Source: Pezicula radicicola (taxonomy: Eukaryota; Ascomycota; Leotiomycetes; Helotiales; Dermateaceae). From it: 64,000 bases of DNA. The stretch lies in the NCBI GenBank assembly GCA_003008705.1, contig PDUO01000014.1:275608-339607 (forward strand). Reading direction: 5' to 3'. Position 1 is the first letter of the stretch. Every line of letters starts with the position of its first letter. The notes under the pieces were generated by a model that did no database searches, was not told the origin of the DNA, and was given only the letters and a program-made list of their open reading frames with translations. Positions 24,788 to 35,747 of this stretch are shown piece by piece. The translations under genes and the position numbers were made by a program.

Positions 24788-26917
24788 ATGAAAAACAAAG
24801 ATTTGGCAAAAACTATCTTGTCAATCCAGCCATGGTCACTCGAAGCCTATGAATGTATCCAGTCACACCCGGATCATCCATACATTACGTGCGAGACCAT
24901 CCCGCCGAGATCCCGTAAAGACCGTGACTCAACGCCTCAATTAACACCATCCAAGATTCAGATCACTTTGCAAACCGACATACCACCACGCGATATAACA
25001 AGGGGTTGGAGATTCGGAAGCAATCCTGATCTCTGCGATTTTCTTCTAGACAAAGACAATACAAGAGGTGTTAGTGGTGTTCACTTTTACATTGATCACA
25101 ACTGGACTACTCGAGTGGTTACAATCACAAATACTTCAAGCTATACACTAGTTATGAAGGTTCGGGACATGCCTGATTTAATTGAGATCGGGGGTACGCG
25201 AGCTTTATGCGAGCAGAACAGCAGCATCATCATCGACATTGGTCTTTTTCTTTTCGCTATAGAGATTCCAGACCGTGGCGATCTACAAAATCAATATGAG
25301 GACGCACTTAACTCCTACTACTTAAAAGTCAAAGCCGCTCTCCCTCTTATTAGTACGTTGGGCATTCGGAAATCGTCGAAGAGCACCCCTGCTGTGTTTG
25401 GCACTTTTCAAAGGCCTTACCAGACAGTTGCATCTCGGTATCATCGACAGTATAAGATCGCTAGTGGAAATTCTGGAACCGTCTACGCCGGGCTCGACCG
25501 CTATACCGGGGACCGTGTTGCGTTAAAGCGTTTTCATGATAATAGAACGGCTGCACTAGTTGCTTCGGAGATTCAGATACTTCGGAGTCTGCTACATGTA
25601 GGCCTCTATTTTCCAGTTATACTATTGAAGCCATACTGACACGATCAAAAGGTCAATGTCGTACGATATTTTGACTATATTGAAGGCCCAGAGAACTCTT
25701 TAGTCATGGAATTCATTGATGGAGGCAGTCTAGCAGATGCCAAAGCCGTCTCTCGACCAGAAGTGCTACTCGTAGCTCGGTATACCCTACGAGCCCTGTC
25801 CTATCTACATGATCAGGGATTGATCCATCGAGACCTTAAGCCAGCCAACCTTCTTATTACCAAAAACCCGCGTTTCAATTGCAAAGTAGCAGATTTCGGT
25901 GAATCGCGAGAAGAGGGTGATCTAAAAAGCTTTTGTGGTACCTCAATCTATCGAGCTCCTGAGATATATAAGCCACCGTATTCAAAAACAGTTGATATAT
26001 GGTCTCTCGGGGTTGTTATAGTGGAATATTGGTACGCGTGGTATCCAAATTGCCTCGGCACCTTGTCAAGAAAGTTCGGTAGAGATGATTGGCTGCCAGA
26101 CACTCTTAGAGCCAGTGGTCCGGGGCTTGAGACATTTCAGAGAAGCATGCTTAAGGAGTTACATTGGACTTCCCCAGAGCGATGGGTATGGCGAAAATTT
26201 GTCTGGCATGAATTGAAAAGAGAGTTGGAGAATGGCTGCTTAATGGCAGCCTTGTTACTTAAAATGCTAGAACAGGACCGTCACAAGCGGTGGTCAGCAA
26301 GCACCTGCCGAGCTTATTTGGATGGTATGAGTGTCAGAAAGTAAGCAATTTCTTCATTTTCAAAATTCAATACTGATTAATTTTACAGCGGTACAATGAT
26401 TAAGGAAGAAGTTTCTCGGATCGAGACTCGCAAGCGTACTGGGCATTACACAGATCTTGAACCTGGCCATTTGGCGTCTATCACAGAAGAAAATGCCAGA
26501 TTGTCAGAAGACCTGAATCCAGGAGAAGCAAGTATTGCTCCAGAGCAGTCTTTTAATTACATGTCCGAACTTCTCAAAAACTACTTGTCCTATAGTGAAT
26601 TGCGAGAGGAGGAGGCAAACTCTGGGTCTGAGATGTCCACCCTGTTAGAGGAAGTAGAACCTGCCTCAGAGCTATCGTTTAGGGTCTCGGACGATGAAAT
26701 CAGTTCGGTGTATGATAAGAGTGTAGATGAAACTGAGGCGAGGGGTGACTTGCAGATACAAAATAGAGCACCCAATCTACAAGGGGAAGCGAATCCAACC
26801 CCCGTACCATCGACCGACAATGACAACGACTCACGAAACGACTCTCCAGCAGGAAAACTGTGGGCTGCGGAAGGTATGGCGTCGATGCCATCATTGTCTT
26901 TTTTTGGATTTACTTAG
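24788..26917 (+). CDS. FHA-domain serine/threonine protein kinase
   Basis: Exons 24788-25597, 25652-26340 and 26389-26917 give 675 residues. An FHA phosphothreonine-binding domain lies around residues 65-140: RFGSNPDLCDFLL, then GVSGVHFYI with the key Ser/His, then TNTSSYTL. The kinase domain starts near 222 with the Gly loop ASGNSGTVYAG, Lys in VALKRF (about 246), HRDLKPANLL (about 329), DFGES (about 350) and RAPEIYKPPYS, so all catalytic residues are present. FHA plus kinase recalls the Rad53/Cds1 checkpoint family, but the N-terminal layout and tail differ, so orthology is not claimed. The acidic tail ends at TAG 26915-26917, after which the same frame stays open for 84 codons. Confidence 0.85.
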
Positions 26918-27172
26918 ACTAGTCAAAATTACGACGACTTAAGTAACGAAGCTTCAACAGAGGATCTTCTAGTTACGGGAAATCTAGCCTTGATGTTACC
27001 ATTATCGCCCCTGTTCGGATATTCTCAGACTGATCGAAACGACGACGGCCAAAACGACAACGACTTACAAAATTCTGAGAAAAGACCAGGTGTGACCCAG
27101 CTTTCGAGCTCAGACAGCCAACTAAGCCAAGAGAGAACAAGAGTCGACGGGCAGAAGAAGACAAAGGAGTAG
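26918..27172 (+). other. In-frame open extension beyond the kinase stop
   Basis: After TAG at 26915-26917 the same frame continues for 84 sense codons to TAG at 27170-27172. The sequence around the stop, SFFGFT-stop-TSQN, resembles a second stretch inside the extension, PLFGYSQTDRN. The stop sits where that repeat has Gln (CAG). This suggests a recent C to T nonsense change or stop-codon readthrough. It is not a separate gene. Confidence 0.6.
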
Positions 27173-27493
27173 AGGAGGGTACGAAATGTTATATACTTAA
27201 ATGCATATGCACTTGGCCTCTTCTGAACTTACAACTGAGCATCGTGTACATTAATTAGCCCTGCCACTGTCAGTGTGCCAAGATGCTCTCGGCTCACATA
27301 TTTTAGAATCATTATGTTGCACTCTTATTTTAATGAGAAGAACCATCGCCTGTATCCACACGTCTGCTATATCTTCTAGCAAGATGGGAGTGCAGTCTAC
27401 TCGGGAACAAACAAGAAAAGAAAAGTAGAAGCGGAGCGGTTGACTAGATTTTTAGGAGGATTTGATATTATATAGGTATTGTAAAGTATTCAT

Positions 27494-28261
27494 TTAATCA
27501 TTACTAGATACAGGAGAATTATAAGGCAAAAAAGGAGAATTGAACTCTTGCACTGCATCGTGCACGCATCCAGCATGCTGTTCCCGGTCCTCGTGAAGTT
27601 CCTCCTTAGGTTGGCGCAGATATGGATCGATGAGATCATCATCGGTAGTATGCATACATGTTTCTGGGATTATAGGAAACTGGAGACAATATGGCATGTG
27701 CTTAATAGCATCTTGATGATCTGCTTGGTGTATTCCATCTAGTGTGCTTTCCTGATATTGATCGGGATGGCACCATGTTGTTGATTCGAAAAAGTGCTCA
27801 TTGAGTATCAACGGAGTCGCATATTGCGGAAATTTATCGGTGGTATCAGAGATATAGTTTGCGTCTAAGAAAGATGGAGACTTTGTGAATTCGATGTCGA
27901 TCCTTTCAGACGTTGTAGATAGATTGTTGGAGATGAAATTTGTCAGGGAATTGAGATCTGTGGACTCAAGGTCGATGTCGATTCCTAGGTAAAAGCTCAA
28001 TAAAGGTTTGTTTTATATAAACTTAAGAGATTTACCTTTCTGTGATAGCAACTGACTTGCAAGGCGGAGCTTCTGCTTCAAAGTTTCTATCTCTTTATTT
28101 TCCTTCCCTCGATGACGTTCTCTGTATTTCTGTGTCTTAATTCGATTTTTTTCTTTGGTCTCAGCCGTCCTCACTGCCTATACAATTGTCAACATAGTCC
28201 TTGTGGAGTGGCATGACAGGTGGCTCACTGGCTTCTTGCTAGCTTTCTTCGAGGATTTCAT
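27494..28261 (-). CDS. bZIP-like protein carried on a dispersed repeat
   Basis: Exons 28261-28229, 28177-28036 and 27984-27494 join into 221 residues with two introns (GTGAGC...ATAG and GTAAAT...CTAG). The degraded copy at 16.6-17.5 kb keeps the first intron and the acceptor end of the second. The second exon encodes a basic segment with the bZIP N-x7-R spacing (NRIKTQKYRER), followed by the helical IETLKQKLRLASQLL, a weak leucine zipper. The third exon is acidic and Asp/Ser/His-rich without known domain. This pattern suggests a DNA-binding regulator, but the zipper is short and the call is tentative. The open frame argues for recent function or a recently arrived copy. Confidence 0.55.
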
Positions 28262-28394
28262 GACGTGGTCGAACTTTTCTCTTTGATTGGAAGCGAGGTA
28301 CTCTGGAAGTGAAATGATCGAAGGAACAAAGGATGTTGCACGCACTAAATAATAGGCTGCTAACCTACCTATGTGTGTGATCTCTATGGCTTCA

Positions 28395-28446
28395 CATTTT
28401 TTCGCACTACTTCGCATTACTTCGCATTACTTCGCATTACTTCGCA
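28395..28446. repeat. Tandem CTTCGCATTA units upstream of bZIP-like gene
   Basis: ACTTCGCATT is repeated about four times at 28405-28446, preceded by variants. It lies about 140 bases upstream of the ATG at 28261. The equivalent place in copy 1 (about 17593) has only one unit. The core TTCGCAT is the same as in the repeat at 21.0 kb. Confidence 0.7.
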
Positions 28447-28689
28447 TGGCCTTGCCTGACTTCACTTGTATGGCTGTATGGTGTCGGTAGCTGCATACAC
28501 GGGAGACGACCCTAGACTATTGTTTTAAAGGGTTAAGGGTTAAGTGTTGTTACTGCTAATTTTGGACTGGCTGAAGAAAACTCAGATTTGGGAAATTTTA
28601 GAGATTCGAAATAACTCGCGATGGAGCAACAGTACATTAGTCCATTTGGCAGAGTTTGTAAAGGAGCTCCGGAGATGCTTTCCTATGGC

Positions 28690-29821
28690 CAATATTCGAC
28701 GACGCACCTTTAGGTGTAGGTGACGGGACAGTACATAAAACAACTAGTAGATAGATAGTGTTTTAATCTTGTCAAGGCAGAGAATGATGCTCCAAGCAAT
28801 GAAGACGACCAGTGCTCTGCTACTACGCGTTGACACAATGGTCTTCTAGTGTTTACTTCATCAGCTGGAGTGGGCAGGGGTCGCTATGGGGACATCGGCT
28901 GGTCGAGAGTTTCCATCTTTACATGGTTCTCCTCGTGCATGCACATCTACTTTCCGTAACTTCACTCATTTTCAAACCTGCTTCAACTACTCATACCCTT
29001 GCCCTTATTCTGACTTTATTGAGGCCATTGAATAATTGGTTTGTTAGGCTCGACTTGCCATGTCAATCGTTGGATGGTGTGCAGAGTGTGAAGGGTGTGC
29101 AGGGTGTCGCTGGAGTCGCTGGAGAATGCCCACGGGGTGACTACCCAAAATGAGAAAGGCAACCATAAATGGGCGCCTCCCGGTGTTGATTTGCCTCTAT
29201 GCATACCTATTGACAACCAATCCATCTCTGGTAGACGGCACGCCATACGCATATGACTGCCATGGGGAAGAACGTTAGGCGCGTTTCGTGTTGCGTGCCT
29301 GTATATACTTCGTACATATCCAGAGTAACTCCCACTAGTCTTTCATTGGTTGCCCACATGTGTGTGGCCCCGTGGAGAATGGGTAAAGAATTGAATACTC
29401 CATTCACACATCCCTTCCATTTTCCCACCAAGCCATCTATTTTTCTTGCCCACATTTTCAAGCATGCAAAATACAACGTGTCAAGGATGGATTTTGTTCG
29501 ACTGCCTTGCATAAGACACTCCCGTCCATGGATAACCGTGTCAGAGATTTGTTTTTATTGAGAAAGGTTGAGGTAGCTTGGGACCAGTCTGGTGGCTGCA
29601 TCTTTTGTGGAGAAAGGATTCAATGGAAAGGAACTGAGTATTACGAGGTTCTCGGAATTGATGTCTAGTAGAATAGAACACTCAAATGATTTATATTATA
29701 TCATTGTGGTTTGCTATGTATGGTTGTCCCAAGGAGTCAATATGGAGAAAAACTTGTTGAAGTATACAGACAGTAAAAATTTAGTCCAATCCCAACCACC
29801 TATCTGCATACCAAACTAACT
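28690..29821. other. Intergenic with a short minisatellite
   Basis: No gene is supported; several short frames overlap on both strands. At about 29046-29125, TAGGCTCGACTTGCCATGTCAA is followed by GTGTGCAGAGTGTGAAGGGTGTGCAGGG, a degenerate 9-base tandem. The same module occurs at 32.85-32.95 kb. Confidence 0.55.
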
Positions 29822-30586
29822 TCAAAAGATTCCAATATTTCCCAAAGCTTGCTTCAAAACCTGTGCAGGGCTGGAACAAGCCGGGAAGTCACCTTGTACG
29901 TCTATGAACAAGGCAATAGCTCTTCTCATCATTTCCTCTGCATTCTCACCATAGCTTGATCTCAACGCAGCCAAAAACTCGTCGAGCATATCTTCCCATG
30001 CCAGAACAAAAATCCAAAAGCATTGGGGCCGGCCATGAGGATACATAACGAGAATAGACTCAAAGACCTCTAGTGTCCTAGGCCCTAGGTGAGTGAGAAT
30101 GCCTTGGAAGACAGCCAGATTCGTCCGAAATGTACAAGAAGAACCATCGCAGTTACTCTTGCAACTAGACAGCAGCAGGGCTTCCACTATCGTGCTAATG
30201 AAGCGAGCCAGTTTTTTCTTCGGTGTGCATTCAAAGGATCGTCCCAAATGAAGTGATGACAGTTTCCCCAGTTCCAGAGTTACCTCTTTAACCTGGAGAA
30301 GACCTCTCCTCATCGCAATAATCTCGAGATGAGAGATTACCTCTGGGAGTTGCCGTTCGTCGAGTTTAGAGATGGAATCCACATAGTACTTGATAAAATC
30401 GCTTTGCTCAGCGTGCTTTACAGTGCCATTGTCGTCCGAAAAAAGTTTTACTACATCATTAGCAGAGAACGCGTGTGCCGATTGTGTTTCCATACCTTCT
30501 TTGCAGATAGAATCTTCAGCCCTCTTATACTTAGAGTGGTTGAATCGAAGGCAAAATACAAGTCGAAGTATGGCGGAAGCTTTCAT
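29822..30586 (-). CDS. Orphan protein, related to gene at 31.4-32.7 kb
   Basis: An uninterrupted frame; I start it at MKASAILRL (30586), though the frame stays open to a Met at 30685 that adds a hydrophobic stretch. The protein of about 254 residues has no known domain. Its C-terminal half, with LARFISTIVEALLL and HGRPQCFWIFVLAWEDML, aligns by eye with LASLLSTYIER-like and HRPLCLWMFMIYTEN segments of the gene at 31393-32735 on the same strand. The two therefore look like distant paralogues of one lineage-specific family. Function is unknown. Confidence 0.5.
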   Translation of the reverse strand: MKASAILRLVFCLRFNHSKYKRAEDSICKEGMETQSAHAFSANDVVKLFSDDNGTVKHAEQSDFIKYYVDSISKLDERQLPEVISHLEIIAMRRGLLQVKEVTLELGKLSSLHLGRSFECTPKKKLARFISTIVEALLLSSCKSNCDGSSCTFRTNLAVFQGILTHLGPRTLEVFESILVMYPHGRPQCFWIFVLAWEDMLDEFLAALRSSYGENAEEMMRRAIALFIDVQGDFPACSSPAQVLKQALGNIGIF

Positions 30587-30904
30587 GATGCAAATAAGAT
30601 ACCGGTAATTTGATGGAAGAAGAATGAAGTTGGGTGATAGGGAAAGGAGTGTTGGCAGAAAGGAAAACAGAGAAACGTATTGCAAGGTTTAAGAAAGGCA
30701 GAGTTGGCTTGCTCTACGGCATATAATAGGACAATGCATGCATCATATGGAGCTGCAAATTGAGACCCAATGATTTGTATTCGACTTCAGAGAACAACAC
30801 CGAGCTAGGCAGCATCGATGTAGAGAGAAAGCACACCAGAGGCGCATGGTCTTTGACGTGGTCAAATGTGAAATGACCTGCATCGCTAGCCCCCGCCGTT
30901 GATT

Positions 30905-31231
30905 TTATCCCCATCCGACTTCCCTGTGATAGTTTAGTAGGTATTCAGAAGCTACCAGGGGTAGGTACGCTTGCGCACTTTTCTTCTTCTCCTCTGCTCG
31001 CATAGACTTGCACTTCTCCTGCATTATAGCCCACGCCAGATCCTTGTTTCTCTCCATAGCTTCTGCTATACTAGTGTTTTTGGTGGCTCGTAGACGCTGC
31101 ATCAGGCGATTGAACATATCGGTTTTCTCATCTTCACCAACTTCGGACCATAGAGGTGCTGGACTGCTAATAATATCTTTTACTACTCTCTTTGCCATTC
31201 TCTTCTCTCGGGAACTTAAGGTCGATGGCAT
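30905..31231 (-). CDS. Small charged hypothetical protein
   Basis: A 108-residue frame from ATG 31231, rich in Lys, Arg, Glu and Met and probably all-helical (for example SREKRMAKRVVKDI and RAEEKKKSAQAY). It lies between two related orphan genes on the same strand. No family is recognised. The end is marked by a normal stop; a short intron near 30925-30970 is possible but would not change the final residues much. Confidence 0.4.
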   Translation of the reverse strand: MPSTLSSREKRMAKRVVKDIISSPAPLWSEVGEDEKTDMFNRLMQRLRATKNTSIAEAMERNKDLAWAIMQEKCKSMRAEEKKKSAQAYLPLVASEYLLNYHREVGWG

Positions 31232-31392
31232 CGTAAAATGGGCTCACGTGCGTATTTAAAGGCACAAATCACAGGAAGTATGGTTGGTAAGTAGAAGAGG
31301 AGCTCAATCTATATTTATTGATATATCCACGTGAGATTTAATGCCTCAGTTTTAAGGCATTAAACCCTCATCCGAGCCGCATTTTCAAAATC

Positions 31393-32735
31393 TTAAAGCA
31401 TCGCTCTGGCAGCTTGACTTGGACCTTTTGACTGCCGAGAGTAACGCTTACCCTTGCGACAAACTTTCCTTGAAGTCCTTCTTTGCCTTTCCGCTGGCCT
31501 TGGACACACTCCGCACGTACAGTCAACCCAGTGGGCCGTCTCATTGTTCCACCACACTCTGAAGCTGTCGCCGTAGTCATATACTGCACGTCTGGTATAC
31601 ATTCGACTTCTCTTCGAACCTAGCAATGATACCGAAAGTGAGAACGCGAATAGCTCGCAGACGCTGCTCATTGCCCATCTGTCCGCTACAAACCGGATTA
31701 TCCCATAGACGGTATATTTTAATGCCTTATTATAATCCCAGCCCGAACAGTCTCCTTCGCGAAGGTAAATGCTCACCAAGTGGTCGAGAAAGTTGTAACT
31801 TGTGTTCTCAGTATATATCATAAACATCCATAGGCAGAGCGGCCGATGCTTGTGCTCGAGCTTGGCCGCGCATCTGGAGAAGACATCCTCAACTCGGGTA
31901 GGTGTAGTAATGAAATCCATAATAGACCTGAACGCCACACATTGGGAACGGGCAGTCTCCGCATCCTGCGCTAGTTTTGTCCGTTCGATATAAGTTGAAA
32001 GAAGGCTCGCTATATCATCGTCAAGAGCGGTGTCGAAAAGTTCGCACAAGAAAGCATGGCTACCCTGAAGAAGTCTTTGTATATAAAACTCCAACATTGT
32101 GACTGGTTCTGTCGACATCATAGCTTCAAGGAAGTAGAACAATGCAGATGCTCTATTCACCTTTGGCAGCTCAATAACCCACTCATATAGATAGTTGAGT
32201 TTATCCATCTCTGGAATTCGACTTAAGAACATATAAGTCTGAAATCCGCAACATGGATCACGGTGCTTGTCCCACGAAGCCAATATCTCTGCAGGTACCT
32301 TCAGAGGAAGTTTCGGTTGAAATATCAGATAGCACCATAGTACAAGAATATCTCCCGAGAGCTTTTCAGTCGGCGATGCTAGAAGCATCCAGGCTCTCTC
32401 GGCTTGAGAGACATCCTCGGATTTGAGAACACCTATAATTTGCGAAACTATGATGCATTTAGTTAATAGAAATTAATTCTACAGCCGGATAACTTACATT
32501 TAAACGAATGACTTCCCACGTAGCGACAGAGCATATTTTTGAATTCACGATACTCCTCTACATTTTCGTAACTCAAGGGCTTGCGACGCTTTCTCGGCGG
32601 TAAAGGGGGGCTTGGTTCAATCTTCCTGTAGTCCACAGGGCGTTTTGATGAGGTTGGAAGGGTGTTCCGTCTCCAGCTCCATAGGATCGTTAAAGATTTC
32701 ATAGCTAGGCAAATTGAATCTGAGTACCACACCAA
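31393..32735 (-). CDS. Orphan protein, two exons
   Basis: Exon 32735-32498, intron 32497-32433 (GTAAGT...ATAG) and exon 32432-31393 give 425 residues. The first exon has a basic Pro-rich patch (PPLPPRKRRKPLS) that could be a nuclear signal. The long second exon is helical, with LSTYIERTKLAQ and HRPLCLWMFMIY segments shared with the gene at 29822-30586. The C-terminal part has CTCGVC and a basic tail. A further in-frame Met 11 residues downstream could be the true start. No known domain is recognised. Confidence 0.55.
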
Positions 32736-32847
32736 GGGCTGAGTTGACCACTTGAGAGAGCAGTTACATATAACTCGTCTTTCCCTTTATAAGGGACGTT
32801 TAACTCTCCAATGGCGCTCACATATTGCATGTTGTTTTGAATTGGCC

Positions 32848-32955
32848 TCCTAGGCTCGACTTGCCACGTCGAGATTCAATTTGAAAGGGTGGGAATAGTG
32901 TGCAGGGTGTGGAGGGTGTGGAGGGTGTGCAGGGTGTGCAGGGTGCGGGATATTT
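32848..32955. repeat. GTGCAGGGT minisatellite with shared flank
   Basis: A 9-base unit GTGYRGGGT is repeated about five times at 32898-32948. It is preceded at about 32850 by TAGGCTCGACTTGCCACGTCGA, nearly identical to the flank of the minisatellite at 29.05 kb. The two sites are copies of one dispersed module. Confidence 0.65.
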
Positions 32956-34855
32956 CATGGATATTTCGTACTGCATATTCGTGGCCTATAGTCTTAAACA
33001 ATTGATGCCAAGCCATTTTGACCACAAATGACCTCGGAAATAAAGCGAAAAGTAGTAGCATGTATTATTGCCCCGTATATCTACTATGTACAATGTTGAT
33101 TCTCTTAGTTTTGCTCCGGCTGATATCCATATGCGCCGTCAACATATGTGCCCTGTGAAAAACTTCAGGCGAAGTACACCCTGGAAATGGTTACATTGAT
33201 AAACATTCAGTATTCACAAGTCGGACTCATTTGAAATAGCTCAAGGATCCTTCTACGGCCAGAAATATAAATTTACATTTCTTCGCGAACATTTATACAA
33301 TATCCACAAGCTTGCTCACACAGGTCGGGGCGTTGAAGATCTGAGGGAAAGCTTGCAAATCTTAGACGCATGGTAACAGTAACAAGCCAACGATCAATGT
33401 ACTACTGGGGGTTTTATGTTTTGTTAATTACCTATAATATTGTGTTCTAGCACCCGTCCTAGTGCAAAGGTTTTCTTCCTTTGCTGCTTTGCTCTCCGTC
33501 CTGAAGCCTTCACCTTCCAGTAGCGCGCCCAGAAAATGACTAAATTTTGTCTCCTAATAGCGGCTGTCTTGTATCCCCATCTGCGTCTTCTGCCCTGTGC
33601 TTATGATAAACAACTTGAAAAGGCGCAGTTACTCGAGGGAACCCCCAATTACGCGAGCTGTAACAACCGACCTCCTCCCCCGCCCCCAAGCCAACCTTTT
33701 CAAGGTATAGATATGCATCTAATTATGAATGCTTTATTGTTACGAACATGATAGGTCTGAGGTGTTGGTAATATTGTTATATCCATTAATATCTTACAAT
33801 CTTACTAAATAATAATTTCTCCCAACGTACTGCGGACTGCCCCTGGAAATCATCACCAAACATGACTTCTTGCCAACAATATTTGAAAGTAGAACTCAAT
33901 TTGATTGGAGCCATCTATACTGCAACCATGACGTAATACACTTTTCCCATCCATGTTGGGGGTTAAGCCATTATGGGGCCGGACTCCAGAGATCAATATT
34001 TTATGTGGTTGAACGAGAGACTTATGCGTTCAAGGGTGAGTCGAAGGAGGTGTATGCTACCCGGCTTCATCAGCACATCACGTAAGGAAGTGGCTTGCGA
34101 CCACCACTCCAATCTTTCTCACTGCATGAGTTGCAACCCTACTTGCAATGTTCGAGACACTTTGAGTCATACCACCTGCAGAAGTGTCCCTCAAGATATC
34201 CTGCCAACTTAACGAATAGAATTTCTCTGCTGTAGGTTTGCTGGTGGTTCATGTTGCAGGAGTCCTGCTTGATGTGTTGGTTACGGACTGGTCAGCGCCT
34301 AGCACAAATGAAAATCCTGCTCATCTCTCGCCCGTGCGTTATACAATTTATGCCGCCTGGGTAGGATACCTAGCAAGAATGGTACCAGGATCCTTACTGG
34401 TCTCTTGTTGCATTTGCTCTACGACAAATACTAGTCTGTTGGTCGTGGGAATCTGACATGACGGGACAGAATACGACCTTACAGAGGAGTTAATCCGCCA
34501 CAAATAGTTTGCCAATATCGCCCTGCCACCGTGGTAAATTTTGACAGGAATATGCAAGCAGTTCCCCGTTCCAATCATCGGGGAACATACCAAATTTGCC
34601 CAGCCCAAACCTCGAACCACGGAGCCTTTTTCGGTGACAGAAGTTTTTGTTCATGCTCATGTGTCCTTTGGTGAGTCTGTCTTTCCTGAAACGTGCAAAT
34701 ATATATGCAGCATAGGTAGTCGCATCTTTCCACATTAGTTACAACACTTTCCAATCCTACGCAAAACCAATAGTTGCAGGTTCTCCGAGTCTTATTCTGT
34801 ACAACATTCAAACCAGTACTACTTCATATCTGCTGCAAACCCTACCTACTCAAAA
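32956..34855. other. Intergenic with weak coding hints
   Basis: No complete gene can be supported. A 71-residue frame at 33536-33751 begins with a signal-peptide-like stretch (MTKFCLLIAAVLYPHLRLLP) followed by a Pro run, and might be the first exon of a secreted protein. Frames at 33870-34212 include a short Cys-rich segment (HCMSCNPTCNVRD). I could not join these into one splice model. Confidence 0.4.
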
Positions 34856-35692
34856 ATGTTCAGTTTCAAACTTTCCCGACTCATCTTTTGGCGAAAAGAG
34901 AAGCCGGCTCCCCCACCAGCGTATTCAACAAACGATACAAAACAACCTGCCGAAACTGCACGTACACAACTCGCACCACCTACAAAATCTGCACAGCCTG
35001 CACAATCTACACCACCTGCACCACCAAAATATGGACGAGGACCACCTCCAAACACACCTCCACGCCATGAAACATATCTTTGGGTAGACAATCGAGCTGC
35101 GATAAAGACAGCTTGGGACAACATAATTGGCAAAATGCTATCCTTTGTGCCTCCAGATGAGCCAATCATCCCGTTTCTCACCAATACAAATAAATGGTAT
35201 GACGAAAAAGGCAACATTTGGCGCGAAAACATGGAAGTCTACAAGTGTTGTGTTGACATAGAGATGGAGAAAATCTTGGCGAATAACCCACATTCGATGG
35301 AAAGAATCCTGATCGTGAAAATTGCAAGTGGAAAGGGTTTACAGGACGAAATTGACCAATTGCAAATTTTACAAAAAGTTGCTTTATTGTCCCATGACTA
35401 TAACGACATCCATCAGTACGAAAAACGACAGAAGACACTACTTATCAATAAACACTACGGCAATGGCTGTGTTGTCTACTGGGAGAAGAGAGAAGCACCA
35501 GATGGGTATACATGGAGAAAACAACGTGTCTGCACCGGGTGTGTAGTATGGATTGATCGTCTTGATTACATTTTCTTGAAAACTACCAAAGGAGTCATGG
35601 TACCGATTGAAGATGAGTCGGAATCTCTTCTCCGCGGAAATGTGGGCTTCGATATCGAGGAAGAATTCAGAGACACAGAATGGTACCCGTAG
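34856..35692 (+). CDS. Hypothetical protein with Pro-rich N-terminus
   Basis: A single-exon frame of 278 residues. After a basic start (FKLSRLIFWRKEKP), residues 17-70 are a low-complexity Pro/Ala/Thr region with PPPAYS and PPAPPKYGRGPPP. Residues 75-278 form an ordinary globular region with Trp- and Lys-rich segments (for example NKWYDEKGNIWRENM). No catalytic motif or membrane segment is visible. The family is not recognised. Confidence 0.6.
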   Translation: MFSFKLSRLIFWRKEKPAPPPAYSTNDTKQPAETARTQLAPPTKSAQPAQSTPPAPPKYGRGPPPNTPPRHETYLWVDNRAAIKTAWDNIIGKMLSFVPPDEPIIPFLTNTNKWYDEKGNIWRENMEVYKCCVDIEMEKILANNPHSMERILIVKIASGKGLQDEIDQLQILQKVALLSHDYNDIHQYEKRQKTLLINKHYGNGCVVYWEKREAPDGYTWRKQRVCTGCVVWIDRLDYIFLKTTKGVMVPIEDESESLLRGNVGFDIEEEFRDTEWYP

Positions 35693-35747
35693 GTGTTACG
35701 AAAGGATATCTTGGGAGTGTGTTTGGTTTTTACTACAATCGTTACCA

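Larger units (their letters stand above)
27485..28680. repeat. 1.2-kb gene-bearing repeat, copy 2 (better preserved)
   Basis: Collinear with 16640-17845, from GTAAAGTATTCATTTA to GAGCTCCGGAGAT, including the bZIP-like gene, its introns and about 400 bases of its upstream region. Borders have no recognisable terminal repeats. The unit is probably multi-copy in the genome, since its other copy shows RIP-like decay. Confidence 0.8.

Noticed and set aside
26874..26922. An intron that would skip the kinase stop at 26915-26917
   Set aside because: The GTATGG donor with acceptors at 26917 or 26922 changes frame and meets a stop almost at once.
28812..29561. Overlapping frames of about 100 codons on both strands
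   Set aside because: Translations are unlike proteins, partly read a minisatellite, and lack splice or family support.
33536..34456. A spliced small secreted protein gene
   Set aside because: A signal-peptide-like first exon and Cys-rich frames exist, but no consistent splice joins could be drawn.
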